From: Mariprofundaceae bacterium
GTDB lineage: Bacteria > Pseudomonadota > Zetaproteobacteria > Mariprofundales > Mariprofundaceae
DNA: 9,820 nucleotides
Reading direction: 5' to 3'
Assembly (NCBI GenBank): GCA_030950965.1
Contig: JAUZQP010000071.1
Coordinates: 1-9,820 of the forward strand
Shown here: one piece after another, positions 5,886 through 9,820 of the stretch
Numbering within the stretch: the first letter of the stretch is position 1
Layout of the letters: each line of letters opens with the position of its first letter
Program-made: the position numbers and the translations under genes
The notes under the pieces: model-generated
The model's database searches: none
The model's input: the letters and a program-made list of their open reading frames with translations, nothing else
Told to the model about the DNA's origin: nothing

Positions 5886-7060
5886 AGTACCTTGCTTCAC
5901 TGGATGCCGTATTACTCGGCACGGTATTGATTCTTTTGGTCTTTAGTGTGCTGATGGTGGGCAGTGCTAGCCTAAGTGTGTCAGATGTACGTTATGGCGA
6001 TCCATTTCGTATTATCGGTCACTGGTTGGTTTATATTCCTATGGGTCTGTTGGTGATGTGGTGGGTGTCGCGGATTGATCCTGCGATGTGGAAAGCGGCA
6101 TGCCTTCCCTTGTTGTTGTTTGCATTGCTATTGATGCTTTTAGTACTCAGTTTTGGCTTGCGTATTAATGGTGCCACGCGCTGGTTTTCCATCTTCGGTA
6201 TCACTTTTCAGCCTGTAGAGTTACTTAAACCTGTGGTGATTGCCTATATGGCATATTATGTAAGCAGCTTTCCCGAACGATTGCATCAATTTGCCCGTGG
6301 TTTAGCTCCGATGTTGGTGGTCTTGGGTGTTTCCTGCGCTTTTTTAATGTTACAACCTGATTTCGGCAACACCATCTTATTGACCATGGTCTGTTTCTCC
6401 ATTTGGTTGCTCGGTGGTGTGCCTGTGCGTCATTTGGTGGGTACGGCATTGACAGTTGTGCCGTTGGCAGCATTGGCGATGGTCGCTGAGCCTTACCGTA
6501 TGAAGCGACTGATGAGCTTTATTGATCCATGGGCAGACCCCTTTGGTAGCGGCTATCAGTTGATTCAATCCATGCTCGCTTTTGGCTCGGGTGGGGTTAG
6601 TGGCCTGGGGTTAGGGCAGGGGGTGCAAAAGCTATTTTACCTACCTGAATCATTCACCGATTTTATTGCCGCTGTGATTGCCGAAGAGCTGGGGCTGTTT
6701 GGTTCGTTATTGTTGGTGGTATTGTTTGCAGTGCTGGTACTGCGGGGGTGGCAGTTATCCATGCAGTGTGATCATACCTTTGAACGACTCTTGGCGATGG
6801 CATGCACATTAATGATTGGCTTTAGCTTTATGATTAACATTGCTGCGGTAACAGGATTGATTCCCACCAAAGGTATTCCCATTCCCTTTGTCTCCTATGG
6901 CGGTAGTGCTTTGTTTGGTAATTGTGTTTTGGTGGGCTTATTGCTGGGGATTCACCGGCATCATCTGGCACGTCGTAGCGACAGTAATCGACGACCTGAC
7001 CGCTGGGCGAAAAAAATGCGTCGAGACAGCACACTTTCCCGTCAGGAGATCAATATATGA
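5882..7060 (+). CDS. ftsW: FtsW, septal SEDS-family peptidoglycan glycosyltransferase
   Basis: Polytopic inner-membrane protein of the SEDS family that polymerises lipid II into glycan at the division site, partnered with FtsI. Its 392 residues match the family, and most of the chain is hydrophobic, consistent with ten helices. Visible motifs are NGATRWFSI with FQPVELLK (96-116), LQPDFGN (157-163), PYRMKRLMSFIDPWADPFGSGYQ (204-226), the QKLFYLPESFTDFIAAVIAEELG block with the expected catalytic Asp260, and GLIPTKGIPIPFVSYGGSAL (325-344). Two positions differ from common forms: QPVE for QPSE, and SFTDF where AHTDF is typical. The basic tail (about 359-380) should be cytoplasmic. FtsW rather than RodA is inferred from the dcw context and division neighbours. 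It overlaps murD and murG by ATGA and has no clear ribosome binding site of its own. Confidence 0.95.
   Translation: MKYLASLDAVLLGTVLILLVFSVLMVGSASLSVSDVRYGDPFRIIGHWLVYIPMGLLVMWWVSRIDPAMWKAACLPLLLFALLLMLLVLSFGLRINGATRWFSIFGITFQPVELLKPVVIAYMAYYVSSFPERLHQFARGLAPMLVVLGVSCAFLMLQPDFGNTILLTMVCFSIWLLGGVPVRHLVGTALTVVPLAALAMVAEPYRMKRLMSFIDPWADPFGSGYQLIQSMLAFGSGGVSGLGLGQGVQKLFYLPESFTDFIAAVIAEELGLFGSLLLVVLFAVLVLRGWQLSMQCDHTFERLLAMACTLMIGFSFMINIAAVTGLIPTKGIPIPFVSYGGSALFGNCVLVGLLLGIHRHHLARRSDSNRRPDRWAKKMRRDSTLSRQEINI
7044..7050 (+). promoter_or_regulatory. Ribosome binding site for murG
   Basis: AGGAGAT lies within the end of ftsW, and its AGGAG core ends 8 bases before the ATG at 7057. It confirms that start, which overlaps the ftsW stop. 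Confidence 0.75.
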
Positions 7061-8148
7061 GCAACCAACGCGTATGTATTGCAGGTGGTGGTACGGGAGG
7101 ACACGTTATGCCTGCCCTTGCTTTGGCGGATGCTATTCGACATCGCTGGTCGCATGTTCAGGTGGACTTTATTGGTGCACAACGTGGTTTAGAGGCCAAG
7201 ATTTTACCGCAGCACGGTGAACAAGTGCAGTTACTCACCATGCATGCTGTTCAAGGTCAGGGCTGGTTGTCGCGTGTGCGTGTGCTGGGTTGGGAACTAC
7301 CGCGTGCCGTAGTGAGTATTATAGGTGCATGGCGTGGTAACAAACCGGATGTGTTAGTCGGCGTGGGAGGTTATGCCAGCGTCAGTGGTGTGCTAGCCGC
7401 TGTATTGTGCCGTGTGCCTGTTGTGTTGTATGAACAAAATGCGATTCCAGGCATGGTCAACCGCACACTGGCGCGTTTTTGCGATACCGTGATGCTCGGT
7501 TTTGCCGAGGCAGCAAGCCATCTGCCCCAAGCGCATTGTGTGGTAACAGGCAACGGTGTGCGTGATGCCATTGCTGCTGTACAATGCATCCCCCATATCC
7601 CCCCACGTTTATTGGTCATGGGTGGCTCACAAGGCGCACGCTTTCTTAACCAAACCATTCCGTTGTTATGTGCTGAATTACGGCAGCATCAACGGGTGTT
7701 TCAGGTGCATCATATTTGTGGTCAAGAAGCCGATGTGGAAGCCGTGCAAGCAGCCTACGCAGCAGCAGATGTAACGGCGGATGTGGTCGCGTTTTGTGAT
7801 GATATGGCTAAGTTTTATAGCCACGGTGATTTGCTTATTGCGCGTGCTGGTGCCATGACGGTGAGTGAAGTGGCGATGTGTGGCTTACCTACAATTTTTA
7901 TTCCGTTGCCATCGGCAGCCGATCAACATCAACACCATAACGCTGAAACGTTACATGCCTGTGGTGCAGCCTTGTTGTGGCAACAGCAAAATTATCACTT
8001 TCAAACATGGACAAAAGTATTGCAAGAAACGTTGTTTAACCCATTAACCTTGCTGGAGATGCGCCAGTTTATGCGCGCAGCAGCACAGCCTGAAGCACGA
8101 CAAAAACAACTCAATGTACTGGCCTTGTGGCTGGAGGAACAGTCATGA
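7057..8148 (+). CDS. murG: UDP-GlcNAc:lipid I N-acetylglucosaminyltransferase MurG
   Basis: Peripheral inner-membrane GT-B glycosyltransferase that adds GlcNAc from UDP-GlcNAc to lipid I, giving lipid II. It has 363 residues, near the usual 355. Visible motifs are the first G-loop AGGGTGGHVMPALA (9-22), GVGGYASVSG (102-111), the second G-loop region LYEQNAIPGMVNR (124-136), TGNGVR (164-169, usually TGNPVR), the C-domain G-loop LVMGGSQGARFLNQT (186-200), and the donor-binding RAGAMTVSEVAMCGLP (263-278) followed by FIPLPSAADQHQHHNAE (281-297). The glutamate that holds the ribose of the donor would be Glu271. A good AGGAG precedes the ATG. It overlaps ftsW and murC by ATGA, so translation is probably coupled on both sides. 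Confidence 0.97.
   Translation: MSNQRVCIAGGGTGGHVMPALALADAIRHRWSHVQVDFIGAQRGLEAKILPQHGEQVQLLTMHAVQGQGWLSRVRVLGWELPRAVVSIIGAWRGNKPDVLVGVGGYASVSGVLAAVLCRVPVVLYEQNAIPGMVNRTLARFCDTVMLGFAEAASHLPQAHCVVTGNGVRDAIAAVQCIPHIPPRLLVMGGSQGARFLNQTIPLLCAELRQHQRVFQVHHICGQEADVEAVQAAYAAADVTADVVAFCDDMAKFYSHGDLLIARAGAMTVSEVAMCGLPTIFIPLPSAADQHQHHNAETLHACGAALLWQQQNYHFQTWTKVLQETLFNPLTLLEMRQFMRAAAQPEARQKQLNVLALWLEEQS
8133..8138 (+). promoter_or_regulatory. Ribosome binding site for murC
   Basis: GGAGGA in the last codons of murG ends 6 bases before the ATG at 8145. It selects that start over an earlier in-frame start codon at 8127, which would add six residues not seen in the family. Confidence 0.75.
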
Positions 8149-9539
8149 AGTCACGCGTCCAACGGGTACATTTTACGGGTATTGGTGGCATCGGTATGAG
8201 TGGCATTGCCGAGCTACTGCATAATCAAGGCTTTGCAGTGCAGGGTACGGATGCAGCGGAAAGCAGTAATGTGCAACGCTTGCGTGGACTGGGCATAGTG
8301 GTTCACATCGGTCACCGTGCCGAAACAATCGCCTCCGCTGATGTGGTGGTGGTGACCTCGGCGGTGAAAGAAGATAACCCCGAAGTGCTGGCAGCACAGC
8401 AACGTGGCATTCCCGTGATTCCACGTGCAGAAATGCTGGCAGAATTGATGCGCATGAAGCAAGGCATCGCGATTGCAGGCAGTCACGGTAAAACTACGAT
8501 CACTTCCATGATTGCGCACGGTATGGAAGTAGCAGGGTTGGATCCTACCTATGTGATTGGTGGTCGTTTAACTGCCAGCGGCAGCAATGCGCGCCTTGGC
8601 AGTAGTCCGTGGTTGGTGGCTGAAGCAGACGAAAGCGACGGTTCATTTTTGCGCTTGTCTCCGATGATCAGTGTGGTCAGTAACATTGATCCTGAGCATC
8701 TCGACCACTACGGTGACTTCCCTCATTTGCTCGAAGCATTTGAACAGTTCGTTAATCGCACGCCGTTTTATGGTCGCGTTATTTTGCATCATGAGCACCC
8801 TCATGTAGCAGCCATTCGGGCGCGGGTACATCGCCCTGTAACCACTTATGGTTGTAGCCCCCAAGCGGATTTATATTTATCTGACAGTACGGTAGAGGGG
8901 GCTTCGCAGCGGCTTCATATTGTCAGTCATGCGCAAGCCCATATTGCCGAAGAATCCTTTAGTTTTCGACTACCTATGCCTGGTCGTCACAATGCGGAGA
9001 ATGCCTTGGCAGCGATTGCTGTGCTGCGTGATATTGGCATTAGTACGGCAGATATTTGCCGAGGCATGGAAAGTTTTGGCGGTATCCAACGGCGTTTTCA
9101 ATGTACGATAAGTCCTGAACAAGGTATGTTGGTTGACGATTATGGACATCACCCCAAAGAGGTGACTGCGACCCTGCAAGCGGCACGCGAATGCTGGCCT
9201 GACAGGATAATTAGCGTGATTTTTCAACCGCATCGCTACACCCGAACACGGGATTTAATGAATGAATTCAGCGGTGCGTTTGACCTTGCGGACGAAGCCC
9301 ATGTGTTACCTATTTACGCTGCCAGTGAAGAACCGATTGAAGGTATTGATCATGAACATTTAGTGCGCGCCATGCAGTTATGTGGTCATCGTCAGGCTCA
9401 GTGTTGTGAAGATATGGCAGCCGCCGAGCGTATTGCTTTAGCACAGTTGGCTGAGGGTCATGTTGTGATGCTGCTCGGTGCAGGCTCGATTGGTGCGTTA
9501 GCGGTGCAATTACGCCAGCAATGGGAACCTGAGTTATGA
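8145..9539 (+). CDS. murC: UDP-MurNAc:L-alanine ligase MurC
   Basis: Cytoplasmic ATP-dependent ligase that adds L-Ala to UDP-MurNAc, the first amino acid of the stem peptide. It has 464 residues, the normal range for the family. Motifs in order are the N-terminal UDP-binding HFTGIGGIGMSGIAE (9-23), VTSAV, IPRAEMLAELMR, P-loop AGSHGKTT (111-118), EADESDGSF (160-168), NIDPEHLDHYGDF (180-192), RHNAENALAA (281-290), RRFQ, DDYGHHPKEV (331-340), FQPHRYTRT (360-368) and a terminal LLGAGSIG. All the residues I know as invariant are present. The ATG overlaps the murG stop as ATGA and follows a good GGAGGA. The stop overlaps the murB start in the same way. Confidence 0.98.
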   Translation: MKSRVQRVHFTGIGGIGMSGIAELLHNQGFAVQGTDAAESSNVQRLRGLGIVVHIGHRAETIASADVVVVTSAVKEDNPEVLAAQQRGIPVIPRAEMLAELMRMKQGIAIAGSHGKTTITSMIAHGMEVAGLDPTYVIGGRLTASGSNARLGSSPWLVAEADESDGSFLRLSPMISVVSNIDPEHLDHYGDFPHLLEAFEQFVNRTPFYGRVILHHEHPHVAAIRARVHRPVTTYGCSPQADLYLSDSTVEGASQRLHIVSHAQAHIAEESFSFRLPMPGRHNAENALAAIAVLRDIGISTADICRGMESFGGIQRRFQCTISPEQGMLVDDYGHHPKEVTATLQAARECWPDRIISVIFQPHRYTRTRDLMNEFSGAFDLADEAHVLPIYAASEEPIEGIDHEHLVRAMQLCGHRQAQCCEDMAAAERIALAQLAEGHVVMLLGAGSIGALAVQLRQQWEPEL

Positions 9540-9820
9540 CGTGGGAAGCAGCATTGTCGGCTTATGGTTCATGGGAGCATGATGTGCCATTGGCTGCCCG
9601 CACGACGCTGGGGGTCGGTGGTGCAGCGCGTTGGTTATTTCGCCCCAACGATGAGGCTGGCTTGCAACAGGCTATGGCCTCTATTCCGTTGGATATTCCC
9701 CTGCTACCGCTGGGGCGGGGAAGTAATTTATTGATCGCTGATAGCGGTTATGATGGGCTGGTACTGGATATTGGTGGCTTGCAAAGTTTACGCCGTGAAG
9801 ATGCTGTTTTTCATGTGGGT
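9536..9820 (+). CDS. murB: UDP-N-acetylenolpyruvoylglucosamine reductase MurB, N-terminal 95 residues; 3' end outside window
   Basis: Flavoenzyme that reduces UDP-GlcNAc-enolpyruvate to UDP-MurNAc with NADPH, the step just before MurC. The frame is open for 95 codons to the window edge. It begins MTWEAALSAYG, then RTTLGVGGAARWLFRP (22-37), matching the NTFxxxGxAR start of the FAD-binding domain, and LPLGRGSNLLIADSGYDGLVLDI (57-79), matching the GxGSNxL flavin-binding motif. The catalytic serine and glutamate of the C-terminal half lie beyond the window. The ATG at 9536 overlaps the murC stop as ATGA; only a weak GGGAA precedes it, so translation probably depends on murC. Placement directly after murC differs from E. 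coli, where murB lies far from the dcw cluster. Identity is strong despite truncation. Confidence 0.92.
   Translation, partial: MTWEAALSAYGSWEHDVPLAARTTLGVGGAARWLFRPNDEAGLQQAMASIPLDIPLLPLGRGSNLLIADSGYDGLVLDIGGLQSLRREDAVFHVG

Noticed and set aside
1..9820. Search for tRNA or rRNA genes, CRISPR repeats, insertion sequences, attachment sites or a hidden novel system
   Set aside because: Nearly every base is in conserved dcw coding sequence; I saw no spaced direct repeats, transposase motifs, long terminal inverted repeats or cloverleaf-like segments.

Overview
The window is a stretch of a division and cell wall (dcw) cluster, all on the + strand. It holds the 3' end of ftsI, then murE, murF, mraY, murD, ftsW, murG, murC and the first 285 bases of murB. 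The murB fragment runs off the right edge. Coding sequence fills almost everything. The only non-coding gap I accept is about 44 bases between murF and mraY; a 91-base stretch between murE and the conserved part of murF is debatable.

The organism is a Gram-negative bacterium, most likely a proteobacterium of intermediate GC. MurE carries the DNPR signature of meso-diaminopimelate-adding enzymes. The gene order is the proteobacterial one, but murB sits directly after murC, unlike E. coli, where ddlB follows murC. FtsI ends in a PASTA-like domain, which the E. coli-type protein lacks. These two traits point away from enteric gammaproteobacteria, perhaps to a zeta-, delta- or other early-branching proteobacterial group. 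I cannot place it further from sequence alone.

Together the genes cover most of peptidoglycan precursor synthesis and septal assembly. MurB and MurC complete UDP-MurNAc and add L-Ala, MurD adds D-Glu, MurE adds meso-DAP and MurF adds D-Ala-D-Ala. MraY loads the product onto undecaprenyl phosphate as lipid I, and MurG makes lipid II. FtsW polymerises glycan at the septum and FtsI cross-links it.

Five consecutive junctions (mraY/murD, murD/ftsW, ftsW/murG, murG/murC, murC/murB) are 4-base ATGA overlaps, and ftsI/murE overlap by 8 bases. I see no terminator or convincing internal promoter, so this looks like one transcript with coupled translation. The two exceptions to tight packing, murE/murF and murF/mraY, hold the more curious details. 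These are an ambiguous murF start with a possible +1 slip site, and a 14-codon open frame that ends inside the mraY ribosome binding site. I found no mobile element, RNA gene, CRISPR array or unknown system; this is essentially conserved housekeeping DNA.
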